Made by a program: the position numbers and the translations under genes
In this document: in pieces, positions 41,959-50,785 of the stretch
How the letters are laid out: every line of letters starts with the position of its first letter
Numbering within the stretch: position 1 is the first letter of the stretch
DNA from: Clostridia bacterium
GTDB taxonomy: Bacteria > Bacillota > Clostridia > Oscillospirales > CAG-272
Reading direction: 5' to 3'
Assembly (NCBI GenBank): GCA_017415805.1
Contig: JAFQEC010000005.1
Span: 1 to 56,596 of the forward strand
Length of the DNA: 56,596 nt
The notes under the pieces: model-generated
Told to the model about the DNA's origin: nothing
The model's database searches: none
The model's input: the letters and a program-made list of their open reading frames with translations, nothing else

Positions 41959-43752
41959 ATGGCTGAATTTCTGACCGAACGGGACAAGCGTACGCATTAC
42001 TGCGGCACGCTCTGTGAGAGTGATATTGGCAAGGAGGTTTGCGTGATGGGCTGGGTACAGCGCCAGCGCGACCTCGGCTCTCTTATTTTCATCACCCTGC
42101 GTGACCGCACGGGTGTCATCCAGCTCGCCTTTGACGACGACACCGACCGCGCCGTGTTTGACAAGGCCTTCGGCGTGCGCGCCGAATACGTGCTGGCGGC
42201 GCACGGCAAGGTGCGCTCACGCGGCGGCGACGTCAACCCCGATCTGCCCACGGGCAAGGTCGAGATCGAGGTCACCGAGCTCAAGATCCTCTCAGCGGCC
42301 AAGACCCCGCCCTTTGAGGTCTCGGACACCAAGCGTACCAAGGACGAGACGGCACTGCGCTACCGCTATATCGACCTGCGCCGCCCCGAGCTCCAGCGCA
42401 ACATCCGCTTGCGCCACGACATTGCGCGTGTGGCACGCGAATACTACTACGAAAACGGCTTTTTGGAGATCGAGACGCCCATGATGATCAAGCCCACGCC
42501 CGAGGGCGCGCGCGATTATCTGGTGCCCTCACGCATCCACAAGGGCAGCTTCTATGCCCTGCCCCAGTCCCCCCAGATCTACAAGCAGCTACTCATGCTC
42601 TCGGGCTTCGACCGCTATATCCAGCTGGCACGGTGCTTCCGTGACGAGGACCTGCGCGCCGACCGTCAGCCCGAGTTTACCCAGATCGACTTGGAGATGT
42701 CCTTTGCCACGCAAGAGGAGATCATGCAAATGAACGAGGGCTTTATTGCCCGCGCCTTCCGCGAGATCATGGGTATCGAGATCCCGTTGCCCATGCCCCG
42801 CATGACCTTCCGCGAGGCCATGGAGCGCTACGGCTCGGACAAGCCCGACACCCGCTACGGCATGGAGATCATCGACATCTCGGATGCCGTGAAGGACAGC
42901 GAATTCGCGGTCTTCCGCTCGGCCATTGAGAACGGCGGCAGTGTGCGCGCCATCGTGGCCAAGGGCGGTGCCGCCACCCTCTCGCGCAAGGAGATCGACA
43001 AGCTCACCGAGCACGCCAAGGGCATTGGCGCGAAGGGCCTTGCCTTCGTGCGCTGGGTCGAGGACGCGCCCAACTGCTCGTTTGCCAAGTTCATGACCGA
43101 GGATCAGCTAAGTGCCATCTATGCAAAGGTCGGTCTGGAAAAGGGCGACGTGCTGCTCATCTGCGCCGACAAGGACAAGGTCGTGCTGCCCACGCTGGGC
43201 GCACTGCGCCAGATCGTGGCAAAGAAGCTCGACCTGATCCCCGAGGGCAAATTCAACTTCCTGTGGATCACCGAGTTCCCCTTCTTTGAGTGGAACGAGG
43301 AAACACAGAACTGGGACGCCATGCACCATCCCTTCACCATGCCGCTGGAGGAGTGCCTGCCCCAGCTGGAGACCGACCCCGGCAGCGTGCGCGCCAAGTG
43401 CTACGACATGGTGCTCAACGGCGTGGAGCTGCTTTCGGGCTCGATCCGCATTACCGACTGGCAGCTCCAGGAGCGCATGTTCCGGGTGCTTGGTCTCACC
43501 CCTGCGGAGATCGAAACCAAATTCGGCTTCCTTGTTGAGGCCTATAAGTACGGCGCACCGCCCCACGGCGGCTCCGGCATGGGACTTGACCGTCTGGCCA
43601 TGGTCATGAGCGGCGCGGATTCCCTGCGCGACGTCATCGCCTTCCCCAAGGTGCAGAACGCCAGCGAGCTGATGTCGGGCTGCCCCGTCCCCGCCGACCC
43701 CAAGGCGCTGACCGATCTTGGTATCGTTGTGCCGCTGAACGACGAAGAATAA
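41959..43752 (+). CDS. aspS: aspartyl-tRNA synthetase
   Basis: A 597-residue class II synthetase of the bacterial type. The N-terminal OB-fold anticodon domain (about 1-115, VMGWVQRQRDLGSLIFITLRDR) precedes the catalytic core. Motif 2 is FRDEDLRADRQPEFTQID, and motif 3 is GMGLDRLAMV. The bacterial GAD insertion domain lies between about 290 and 420. It charges tRNA-Asp with aspartate. GAAAGGAAA lies upstream of the ATG. Confidence 0.97.
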   Translation: MAEFLTERDKRTHYCGTLCESDIGKEVCVMGWVQRQRDLGSLIFITLRDRTGVIQLAFDDDTDRAVFDKAFGVRAEYVLAAHGKVRSRGGDVNPDLPTGKVEIEVTELKILSAAKTPPFEVSDTKRTKDETALRYRYIDLRRPELQRNIRLRHDIARVAREYYYENGFLEIETPMMIKPTPEGARDYLVPSRIHKGSFYALPQSPQIYKQLLMLSGFDRYIQLARCFRDEDLRADRQPEFTQIDLEMSFATQEEIMQMNEGFIARAFREIMGIEIPLPMPRMTFREAMERYGSDKPDTRYGMEIIDISDAVKDSEFAVFRSAIENGGSVRAIVAKGGAATLSRKEIDKLTEHAKGIGAKGLAFVRWVEDAPNCSFAKFMTEDQLSAIYAKVGLEKGDVLLICADKDKVVLPTLGALRQIVAKKLDLIPEGKFNFLWITEFPFFEWNEETQNWDAMHHPFTMPLEECLPQLETDPGSVRAKCYDMVLNGVELLSGSIRITDWQLQERMFRVLGLTPAEIETKFGFLVEAYKYGAPPHGGSGMGLDRLAMVMSGADSLRDVIAFPKVQNASELMSGCPVPADPKALTDLGIVVPLNDEE

Positions 43753-43762
43753 CCGCAACAAC

Positions 43763-43789
43763 AGGGGGCGATGCCACGCAACGCCCCCT
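43763..43789 (+). terminator. weak terminator-like hairpin after aspS
   Basis: AGGGGGCG and CGCCCCCT (43763-43770 and 43782-43789) form an 8-bp stem with an 11-base loop, followed by AACTTTTAT. The next gene begins 25 bases later, so read-through is possible. Confidence 0.55.
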
Positions 43790-43814
43790 AACTTTTATAA
43801 AACGGAGGATGCTT

Positions 43815-44531
43815 ATGCTCAAAAGGCTGCTACTGCTGCTCACCGCGCTCACGCTTTGCGTGGGGCTGTTTGGTTGCAAAAAGGACCCCGATGAGCCCGA
43901 CGATCTGCCCCCCGTGGGAAATTTCGGGGGCGACGAGGACCCCACACTGGTTTCCTCGGGCACCTTTGAGGGGAGCTCCGTGAGCTGGCACGTACACAAC
44001 GACGGCACGCTCTATATCGAGGGCACGGGCGCTATGCCCGATTTTGAGAGCGCCGTGACCGACCGCGACTCCCCCCAGCCCTGGGCGCAGTACCGATCGG
44101 GTTCGGGCGGCGTGATCCGCCGTGTGGTGGTCAAAAACGGTGTGACCGCACTGGCCCCTTGGGCCTTTGCCTACTGCACTTATATTGAAAGCGTCTCGCT
44201 CCCCCCGTCACTGACCGCGATCCCCGAGTCCTGCTTTGCACTTTGCAGCAACCTTACCTCGGTACGCGGTGGAACGGGGCTGGTCACGATTGCGGACAGT
44301 GCCTTTTCGGAATGCCGAAAGCTTGCCGAGATCGAGCTCTCGCCCACGTTGCAAGCCGTGGAATTCGGTGCCTTTTCGGGCGCGGCACAGGGCGAAAACG
44401 GGCTCACGGTGCTGTTTGAGGGCGGCAATGCCGCATGGGAGACCGAAAAGCAAACACTCACGGTAGCCGGCAAGCAGGGTGCAAACAAGGTGTTTTATGA
44501 CGCGAGCGCAAAGGATCCGTCCGAGGAATAA
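43815..44531 (+). CDS. lipoprotein with BspA-type leucine-rich repeats
   Basis: A 238-residue predicted lipoprotein. The signal ends in lipobox LFGC (Cys21), then a Pro/Asp-rich linker (about 22-45) and a Trp-containing block (VSWHVHNDGTLYIEGTGAM), which is common in front of BspA-like LRR domains. Two or three LRR_5 units follow (VTALAPWAFAYCTYIESVSLP, LTAIPESCFALCSNLTSV, LVTIADSAFSECRKLAEIELS). It is probably surface-exposed and involved in binding. The ATG at 43815 has GGAGG 6-7 bases upstream; an ATG 6 bases earlier is too close. Confidence 0.85.
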   Translation: MLKRLLLLLTALTLCVGLFGCKKDPDEPDDLPPVGNFGGDEDPTLVSSGTFEGSSVSWHVHNDGTLYIEGTGAMPDFESAVTDRDSPQPWAQYRSGSGGVIRRVVVKNGVTALAPWAFAYCTYIESVSLPPSLTAIPESCFALCSNLTSVRGGTGLVTIADSAFSECRKLAEIELSPTLQAVEFGAFSGAAQGENGLTVLFEGGNAAWETEKQTLTVAGKQGANKVFYDASAKDPSEE

Positions 44532-44609
44532 CTCTGCTCGCACACCGAGATTTCTCCTTGCACGGCCGGCGCGCTCACAAAAACGACCGCCTATTACAGG
44601 CAAAAATAC

Positions 44610-44648
44610 AGCGCATCGCTCCAAACGGAGCGATGCGCTATATTTTTT
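44610..44648. terminator. bidirectional terminator between convergent genes
   Basis: A 13-bp stem (44610-44622 with 44627-44639, loop AAAC) lies between the LRR lipoprotein and the minus-strand DUF1667 gene, with a T-rich tail (44641-44648). Confidence 0.88.
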
Positions 44649-44662
44649 ATTCTGCCTTCGGG

Positions 44663-45010
44663 TCAATCCACCGACTTCGTCGCCACAACATCGGCGCCGT
44701 ACACGTCGGTAAGGATCACCGTGCCTGCCGCGATGGGCGCACGCACGCGTGCGGCGTGGATCGCGTTCATGACGTCGAAAATATGCTCCTTGGGGATGGG
44801 AGACGAGGTCTTGACGCTCACCATGGTATCCTCGCGGTTGTACACGCGCACCACCGAGGTGACCGTGCGCACGGGATGCGTGCACTCATCAACGGCGTAC
44901 TGCTCGCCCTTGGGACAGGAGTTCCCCGTGACCGTGAGCGCGCCCTTCTCGCCCGTAACCGTGAGCGTGCACCCACGGGGGCAAATGATACAAGTCAACG
45001 TGCGGTTCAT
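44663..45010 (-). CDS. DUF1667 protein
   Basis: A 115-residue protein of the DUF1667 family, encoded beside FAD oxidoreductases in many anaerobes. It begins MNRTLTCIICPRGCTLTV and has a second GNSCPKGEQYAVDEC block; the four Cys residues suggest an Fe-S or zinc site. The C-terminal part (VRTVTSVVRVYN, PIPKEHIFDVMNAI) is also typical. Its start overlaps the stop of the FAD oxidoreductase gene by 4 bases, so they are co-translated. It probably belongs to the complex formed by the two upstream proteins. Confidence 0.92.
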   Translation of the reverse strand: MNRTLTCIICPRGCTLTVTGEKGALTVTGNSCPKGEQYAVDECTHPVRTVTSVVRVYNREDTMVSVKTSSPIPKEHIFDVMNAIHAARVRAPIAAGTVILTDVYGADVVATKSVD

Positions 45011-46257
45011 GCCATCACCTCCAAAGATACCTTGATCGGCTCGGTGACGCCGTGCAGCTTTTCACTCTTCACCGTGATCTTCTCCATCTCGCCGGGCGCA
45101 GCCTTCAATCGCACGGCTGTTGCCAACACAGTCTCACCTGCGCTGACCGTAAAGCGCACCTTGCCGAAGGGCTGGGTGACGCGCAAATACAGCGAAACGT
45201 CCTCACTGCCCTCGGTATGTACGCGCTGGGGCAGCACATAGCGCACGCCGTTGCCGGGGGTCGTGGAAACGAACGCAGCCCCTGCGTCGCCCTTCTGCAC
45301 GCGTGCAGCGGCGGCACAGCCTGCGATCTCGGCCTCCTCGGAAACGTAGTCGACGAGATCGTGCACCTGCAGCACGTTGCCGCAGGCAAAGATGCCGGGC
45401 ACGTCGGTCTCGCGGTTCTCATCCACCAGTGCACCGCCCGTGATCGGGTCAATGGAAATGCCCGCGTTGCGCGTCAGCTCGTTCTCGGGGATCAGACCGC
45501 AGGAGAGCAGCAGCGTGTCGCAGGGAATGTAGCGTCTGGTCGCTTCAATGATGCGGCGCTTCTCGTCCACCCGGGCGATCGAGACACCCTCGACGCGCTT
45601 GCGGCCGTGGATCTCGGCCACGGTGGTGGAGAGATAAAGCGGAATACCGTAGTCCTCCAGGCACTGCACGATGTTGCGTGCAAGACCGCCCGAATAGGGC
45701 ATCAGCTCACACACCGCCTCCACGTGTGCACCCTCCAGCGACATGCGGCGCGCCATAATAAGACCGATATCGCCCGAGCCCAGGATCACCACGCGGCGAC
45801 CGACGTGGTAGCCATCACAGTTCATCAGCTTTTGCGCCGTGCCCGCGCTGTACACGCCCGCAGGGCGTGTGCCGGGGATGTTGAGTGCACCGCGGCTGCG
45901 CTCGCGGCAGCCCATGGCCAAAATCACGGCCTTTGCTTGGATCTTCAAAAGCCCCTCGCGGCACTGCGCCGTCACGACACGGTCGTGCGAGAGACCCGTA
46001 ACAGTGGTCTCACAATAGGTTTTGATGCCGCGCTTTTCGACCTCGGCGCGGTACACGTCGGCATACTCGGGGCCCGTGAGCTCGCGGCCGAGCTTGTGCA
46101 GGCCAAAGCCGTTGTGAATACACTGGCGCAGGATGCCGCCCAGTGCGTCATCGCGGTCGAGAATGACAACGTCCTTCACGCCCGCATCGTATGCGGCAAC
46201 TGCCGCCGCCATACCGGCGGGGCCGCCACCGACCACTACAATATCATGTGTCAGCAT
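45007..46257 (-). CDS. NAD(P)/FAD-dependent oxidoreductase
   Basis: A 416-residue flavoprotein. The N-terminal FAD motif is IVVVGGGPAGMAAAVAA, followed by GGILRQCIHNGFGLHKL, a second dinucleotide site (VVILGSGDIGLIMARRM) and the closing FAD block DVPGIFACGNVLQVHDLVD. It resembles the middle protein of the GlpA-like/FAD/DUF1667 three-gene set found in anaerobes, proposed to oxidise glycerol 3-phosphate or a related substrate. It follows the GlpA-like gene by 10 bases. Confidence 0.9.
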   Translation of the reverse strand: MLTHDIVVVGGGPAGMAAAVAAYDAGVKDVVILDRDDALGGILRQCIHNGFGLHKLGRELTGPEYADVYRAEVEKRGIKTYCETTVTGLSHDRVVTAQCREGLLKIQAKAVILAMGCRERSRGALNIPGTRPAGVYSAGTAQKLMNCDGYHVGRRVVILGSGDIGLIMARRMSLEGAHVEAVCELMPYSGGLARNIVQCLEDYGIPLYLSTTVAEIHGRKRVEGVSIARVDEKRRIIEATRRYIPCDTLLLSCGLIPENELTRNAGISIDPITGGALVDENRETDVPGIFACGNVLQVHDLVDYVSEEAEIAGCAAAARVQKGDAGAAFVSTTPGNGVRYVLPQRVHTEGSEDVSLYLRVTQPFGKVRFTVSAGETVLATAVRLKAAPGEMEKITVKSEKLHGVTEPIKVSLEVMA

Positions 46258-46267
46258 ATCGTTCCCC

Positions 46268-47701
46268 TCACATCTTTCCCGTTACGTATTTGGATTCCTT
46301 GCCCTTCTTGGTGATCGTTTCCATCGCCACACCGTGCTCACGCTTGAGCAGCTTCATCACGTAAGGCAAGCAGAAGCCACCCTGGCAGCGACCCATGCCC
46401 GAGCGCGTGCGGCGCTTGACGCCGTCCACGTCACGTGCGGGGGGGTTGCTGTGGATCGCCTGCAGGATCTCACCCTCGCTGACGGTCTCACAGCGGCAGA
46501 TGATGCGGCCGAATTCGGGGTGCTCCTTGATGTATGCGTCCTTTTCCTCATCGCTCATCTTGCGGAAGGCGTGGGGATCGGCGCGGTGGCCGTTAAAGGT
46601 GGGATCCTCGACGGTCGCAAGCCCCATCTCGCGCAAGCGGTCGATGGCGTAGTCTGCGATCGCCACCGAGGCCGTAAGACCGGGGGAGTCGATCGCTGCC
46701 ACGTGCAGCATGCCCTCCACGCTGTTGGCGGGGCGGATGATAAAGTCACCGTTCTTCTCCGAGGAGCGAATGCCCGCAAAGGACGTGATGACCTGGCGGA
46801 AGTTGATGCTCGGCACGCTCTTGGCGGCAAGCCGTCCTACGATATCCAGGCCCTCGGGCGTGGTCTTGGTATTCTCCAAGAACTCGGCGATCGCGGCATT
46901 CGGACCCGTGAGCAGGTTGCCGTCAACCGTGGGGGTAACCAGAATTCCCTTGCCCTCCTTGGTAGGCACCTGGAAGATGGTGTGCGACACGCGCTTGCCC
47001 TCGTTCTTATCCAACAGCATGTACTCGCCGATACGCGGGATGATGGTGAAGGAGTCGTCCCCCGCCATACGTGCGATCTGATGCGAGAAGCAGCCTGCGC
47101 AGTTCACAAGGAAGCGGCCCTGGATCACGTCGCCCTCCTCGCTGGTCACGGTAAAGATACCGTCCTCACGCTTGATGGAGTTGACGTGGCAGTTGAGCTT
47201 GAGCTCCACGCCGTTGTCCATGGCGTTGCCCACGGCGGCAATGGTCAGCTCGTAGGGGCAAACGATGCCCGCATTGGGAACGTCCAGCACCAGAGAAACG
47301 TCCTTCGAGAGCTCGGGCTCGCGGCGGCGCGCCTCGTCACCCGAAATGATGGAAAGCCCCTCGATGCCGTTCTCCAAGCCGCGCGCATACAGCGCGCGGA
47401 TGGTCTCCTCCTCCTCCTTGGTGCCGAAGGCACAAACGAAGGAGCCGTTGTTGATGCAGGGCACATTGAGCTCCCTTGCCGTGTCGTACATCTTCTGCAC
47501 ACCCTCGGCATTGAGCTTTGCCTTCAGCGTGCCGGGCTCGGGATCATAGCCACCGTGCACGATGCCGCTGTTCGCCTTGCTTGCACCCAGTGCCACGTCG
47601 TGCCCCTTTTCGAGCAGGCAAACCGAGAGACGGTAGCGCGAGAGCTGTCTTGCCAGCATTCCGCCGACAACGCCCGCGCCCACGATCAATACATCATACA
47701 T
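46268..47701 (-). CDS. GlpA-like FAD-dependent glycerol 3-phosphate dehydrogenase family protein
   Basis: A 477-residue DAO-family flavoprotein. It has the N-terminal FAD motif DVLIVGAGVVGGMLARQL, ASKANSGIVHGGYDPEPGTLKA and an FAIRSS-type region (SFAGIRSSEKNGDF). The C terminus carries a BFD-like [2Fe-2S] domain: ICRCETVSEGEIL and MGRCQGGFC. That layout is characteristic of anaerobic GlpA. The ATG at 47701 has AGAGGTGA upstream. With the next two genes it makes a three-part membrane-free dehydrogenase candidate. Confidence 0.9.
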   Translation of the reverse strand: MYDVLIVGAGVVGGMLARQLSRYRLSVCLLEKGHDVALGASKANSGIVHGGYDPEPGTLKAKLNAEGVQKMYDTARELNVPCINNGSFVCAFGTKEEEETIRALYARGLENGIEGLSIISGDEARRREPELSKDVSLVLDVPNAGIVCPYELTIAAVGNAMDNGVELKLNCHVNSIKREDGIFTVTSEEGDVIQGRFLVNCAGCFSHQIARMAGDDSFTIIPRIGEYMLLDKNEGKRVSHTIFQVPTKEGKGILVTPTVDGNLLTGPNAAIAEFLENTKTTPEGLDIVGRLAAKSVPSINFRQVITSFAGIRSSEKNGDFIIRPANSVEGMLHVAAIDSPGLTASVAIADYAIDRLREMGLATVEDPTFNGHRADPHAFRKMSDEEKDAYIKEHPEFGRIICRCETVSEGEILQAIHSNPPARDVDGVKRRTRSGMGRCQGGFCLPYVMKLLKREHGVAMETITKKGKESKYVTGKM

Positions 47702-47773
47702 ACTCTTCACCTCTTTGCAGTAATCAAAGCCTTGTCGCTTCTGTTTTTGATGCGACATCCCGCTTACTCCTTT

Positions 47774-47802
47774 AGTATATCACGCACACGCGTGAAATGC
47801 AA
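47774..47802 (-). promoter_or_regulatory. promoter for the FAD oxidoreductase operon
   Basis: On the minus strand TTGCAT (47802-47797) and TATACT (47779-47774) are 17 bases apart; the spacer alternates CG/TG. Confidence 0.68.
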
Positions 47803-47879
47803 GAGTTTTTTGCGCTGTCGACATGTATCCGCATGCCTTTTTGCAACAAAATTGCCTCATTCGGCCCTCGCGCGCACCG

Positions 47880-47916
47880 AAAAAGAGCGCCGCGGCATCG
47901 CCGCGGCGCTCTTTTT
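47880..47916. terminator. bidirectional terminator after the SpoIIIAH-like gene
   Basis: A perfect 17-bp stem (47880-47896 with 47900-47916, loop ATC) begins and ends in A5/T5, so it works in both directions. It ends 4 bases from the SpoIIIAH-like stop. Confidence 0.92.
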
Positions 47917-47919
47917 CTC

Positions 47920-48477
47920 TTATTTCGTGATAATGCGAATGTTCGCGGGCAGAATGCCCGATTGCTCGAACACGATCTCATTGATCTGCGAGATCTGGCT
48001 CGGCTGCAGCTCAGTCGCGCTCACCACCACCGAGCAATTGTCACCGTTGATGACTGCCACGCACTGTGCAAATCCCTTCGATAGCACCAGCGATTCAATA
48101 TTCGCCTCGGCCTCCATGGCGCGGGCAAGCTCCGCGATCTCCAAGAGGGCCTCGGTTTTTGTAGCCTCGCTCGCACTCTCGCTCTCCACCACGCTCTGCA
48201 GCACCTCCAGTGCCTCGTCGCGTGCGCGCTGACGGCTGACCTGCGTGGCCGAGAAGTACCCGTCACCCTCCACGAGTGTGGTGTTGCCCTCTCCCTCGAT
48301 CTCCTCGCCAGAGGGCGTCGCGGGATCGACAGTGCCCTCTCCCATTCCAAACAGAATGATGTTCAGCACCAGCGCTGCGGCGATCAGCAGCACGGCACAC
48401 GTGATGATGACCGAACGGCGGCCGATCTTCGGAAGGCGGCGCTTTTCTTTCTTTGGCATTTCAAGTTGATTTTCCAT
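47920..48477 (-). CDS. SpoIIIAH-like protein
   Basis: A 185-residue protein. A basic N terminus precedes one transmembrane helix (about 25-47, VIITCAVLLIAAALVLNIILF). After an acidic linker comes the SpoIIIAH-like domain with FSATQVSRQRARDEALEVLQ, LARAMEAEANIESLVLSKGF and the RIITK end. In sporulation SpoIIIAH forms a channel with SpoIIQ between mother cell and forespore. Here it stands alone, outside a spoIIIA operon. The ATG at 48477 has AGGAGG 8 bases upstream. Confidence 0.87.
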   Translation of the reverse strand: MENQLEMPKKEKRRLPKIGRRSVIITCAVLLIAAALVLNIILFGMGEGTVDPATPSGEEIEGEGNTTLVEGDGYFSATQVSRQRARDEALEVLQSVVESESASEATKTEALLEIAELARAMEAEANIESLVLSKGFAQCVAVINGDNCSVVVSATELQPSQISQINEIVFEQSGILPANIRIITK

Positions 48478-48549
48478 CTTCGTTCCTCCTTTTGATGGTG
48501 GTCTCATTCTCATATATGCGCCCCCTTTCCAAAATATGCCGCGCAAGAC

Positions 48550-48577
48550 TTGACATTCGGCCGATTTTTGCTATAAT
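48550..48577 (+). promoter_or_regulatory. consensus promoter for marR-ABC-ABC
   Basis: TTGACA (48550-48555) and TATAAT (48572-48577) are 16 bases apart, 49 bases upstream of the marR start. Confidence 0.8.
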
Positions 48578-48626
48578 GAAGGCAGACGGTTGCGCACGCA
48601 ACCATTTCAAGAAAAGGGGGCGCGGT

Positions 48627-49070
48627 ATGCCAACGCTCAATCATTCGATCAATACCCTCGGGCGCGCGGGCGCACTGTTTCGCGCAAAGCAGCTGGAGCA
48701 GACCGAGATCGGCGCACACGACACGCCGTATCTGTTCTGCGTTTGCCACCACCCGAACATTTCCCAAGAGGCGCTGGGGCGCACGCTGGCGGTCAACAAA
48801 AGCAACGTCGCACGGCGCTTGGCCGCGCTGGAGCAGCGGGGCTTTGTGACGCGCACGCCCTGCGCGGACGATCGGCGCGTGCTGCTGGTGAACCCCACGC
48901 AAAAGGCACTGGATGTCCTGCCGCTGCTGCGCACGATCAGCCGCACGTGGATGGAGACCATCACCGAAGGCTTTACAAAGGAGCAGACTGCGCAGTTTCA
49001 ATCTCTCCTTTCCCGTGCAGTCGAGAACGCCCGTGCGGCCATTGATCGCGAGGTGTCGCCATGCGATTGA
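48627..49070 (+). CDS. MarR family transcriptional regulator
   Basis: A 147-residue winged-helix regulator. The recognition region (HPNISQEALGRTLAVNKSNVARRLAALEQRGFVTRTPCADDRRVLLV) matches MarR proteins with the D-x-R wing motif. It overlaps the first ABC gene by 10 bases, so it is the first cistron of the transporter operon and most likely an autorepressor that responds to a transported compound (inference). AGGGGG precedes the ATG. Upstream in-frame extension is unsupported because the promoter lies within it. Confidence 0.93.
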   Translation: MPTLNHSINTLGRAGALFRAKQLEQTEIGAHDTPYLFCVCHHPNISQEALGRTLAVNKSNVARRLAALEQRGFVTRTPCADDRRVLLVNPTQKALDVLPLLRTISRTWMETITEGFTKEQTAQFQSLLSRAVENARAAIDREVSPCD

Positions 49071-50785
49071 TGCTTCGTTATCTGCGCCCGCTTGCGCGCA
49101 CCATGGCTCTGGGCATGACCATCAAGATCCTCGCCACGCTCTGCGAGCTGGCTCTCCCCTACATTTTAAGCTACATTCTCGACGTGGCCGTTCCGACGGG
49201 TGAGATCGGGCGCGTGCTGCTCTGGGGTGGGATCATGATCCTTGCGGCACTGGGCGCACTGATCGGAAACGTCGTGGCAAACCGCAACGCCGCGCGCGTG
49301 GCCCGCGATGCCGCACGCGAGATGCGCCACGATCTCTTTGAGGCCACCATGCACCTCTCGGCGCGCGAGACCGACGCCTTTACCGTACCGTCGCTGGAAT
49401 CGCGCCTCACCTCGGACACCTATAACGTGCACCACTTCATCGGCATGATGCAGCGCATCGGCGTGCGCGCACCCATCCTGCTCATCGGCGGTGTCGCCAT
49501 CACGCTGGTGCTCGATTGGCGGCTTTCGCTGATCCTGCTGGCCACGCTTCCCCTGATTGGGGGCGCGATCTTTCTCATCACGCGCCGCGGCCTGCCCCTC
49601 TACGCCTACGCACAGCGTGCCGTGGACGGCATGGTGCGCGTGGTGCGCGAGGACTGCAACGGCGTACGCGTGATCAAGGCACTCACGCGCGAGGATTTCG
49701 AATGTGAGCGCTTCGATAATAGCAACCGTGCGCTGGTTGCGCGCGAGCGCAAGGCGGGCACGGCCATGGCGGCCTCACAGCCACTCATGAGCCTGTTTCT
49801 CAACCTCGGTCTTGTGGCCGTGATCGCACTGGGTGCTGTCTTCGTCAGCCGCGATCTCTCCAAGCCCGGCCGCATCATCGCCTTCATCCAGTATTTCACC
49901 CTCATGTCCACGGCCATGAGCGTCATTACGCGCATCTTCGTGCAGCTGACCAAAAGCATGGCGTCGGCTGGGCGCATCGAGGAGGTGCTTGAAACCTTCG
50001 AGCGCCACAACGCGGAAGATCCCAAGACCACGCAAAACGGTGCGGAAAACGACGGGTTTTTGGTGTTTGAGGACGTCTGCTTTTCCTACAACGGCAAGAA
50101 GGACGACCTCGCGCACGTCAGCTTCTCGCTCCCCCGCGGCGGAACGCTGGGCGTGATCGGCGCGACGGGCGCGGGCAAAAGCACCCTGATACAGCTTCTG
50201 ATGCGCTTTTACAACGCGAACAGCGGCGAGATCCGCATCGGCGGCCGAAGCGTTTTGGATTTTGACGAGCAGGAGCTGCACGCCCTGTTCGGCGTGGTAC
50301 TGCAAAACGATTTTATCATCGCCGATACCGTAGCCGAGAATATCCGCTTCGGGCGCGACCTCTCGGACGAGGCCATCCACCGCGCGGCGCGCCTTGCGCA
50401 GGCCGAGGATTTTATCCTCGCCTTCCCCGAGGGCTTTTCGCACGTGCTCACCGCAAAGGGAACCAACGTCTCGGGCGGACAGCGCCAACGCATCCTGATC
50501 GCACGGGCGCTGGCGGCAGATCCCGACATCCTGATTTTGGACGATGCTTCGTCGGCGCTGGATTACCGCACCGACGCCGCACTGAGGCAGGCCCTGCGAG
50601 ACGAGGTCCGAACCACCACCGTGGTGGTGGCACAGCGCGTGAGCTCCGTCAAGCACGCCGACCACATTCTGGTGCTGGACGGCGGCCGCGTCATCGGTGC
50701 GGGGCGGCACGAGGAGCTGCTCGACTCCTGCCCTGCCTATCGCGCCATTCGCGATTCACAGATGGGGGGTGCGTTCCTTGAATAA
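49061..50785 (+). CDS. ABC exporter half-transporter with degenerate ATP-site residues
   Basis: A 574-residue half-transporter: six membrane helices (about 15-310), then the ATPase domain. Walker A is GATGAGKST (367-375) and the signature VSGGQRQR is canonical (470-477). In Walker B (ILILDD) Asp495 replaces the catalytic Glu, and the switch residue is Gln525 (AQRVSS) instead of His. These changes are typical of one chain of heterodimeric multidrug exporters. The second chain follows, with the complementary defects. The start overlaps marR. Confidence 0.94.
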   Translation: MRLMLRYLRPLARTMALGMTIKILATLCELALPYILSYILDVAVPTGEIGRVLLWGGIMILAALGALIGNVVANRNAARVARDAAREMRHDLFEATMHLSARETDAFTVPSLESRLTSDTYNVHHFIGMMQRIGVRAPILLIGGVAITLVLDWRLSLILLATLPLIGGAIFLITRRGLPLYAYAQRAVDGMVRVVREDCNGVRVIKALTREDFECERFDNSNRALVARERKAGTAMAASQPLMSLFLNLGLVAVIALGAVFVSRDLSKPGRIIAFIQYFTLMSTAMSVITRIFVQLTKSMASAGRIEEVLETFERHNAEDPKTTQNGAENDGFLVFEDVCFSYNGKKDDLAHVSFSLPRGGTLGVIGATGAGKSTLIQLLMRFYNANSGEIRIGGRSVLDFDEQELHALFGVVLQNDFIIADTVAENIRFGRDLSDEAIHRAARLAQAEDFILAFPEGFSHVLTAKGTNVSGGQRQRILIARALAADPDILILDDASSALDYRTDAALRQALRDEVRTTTVVVAQRVSSVKHADHILVLDGGRVIGAGRHEELLDSCPAYRAIRDSQMGGAFLE

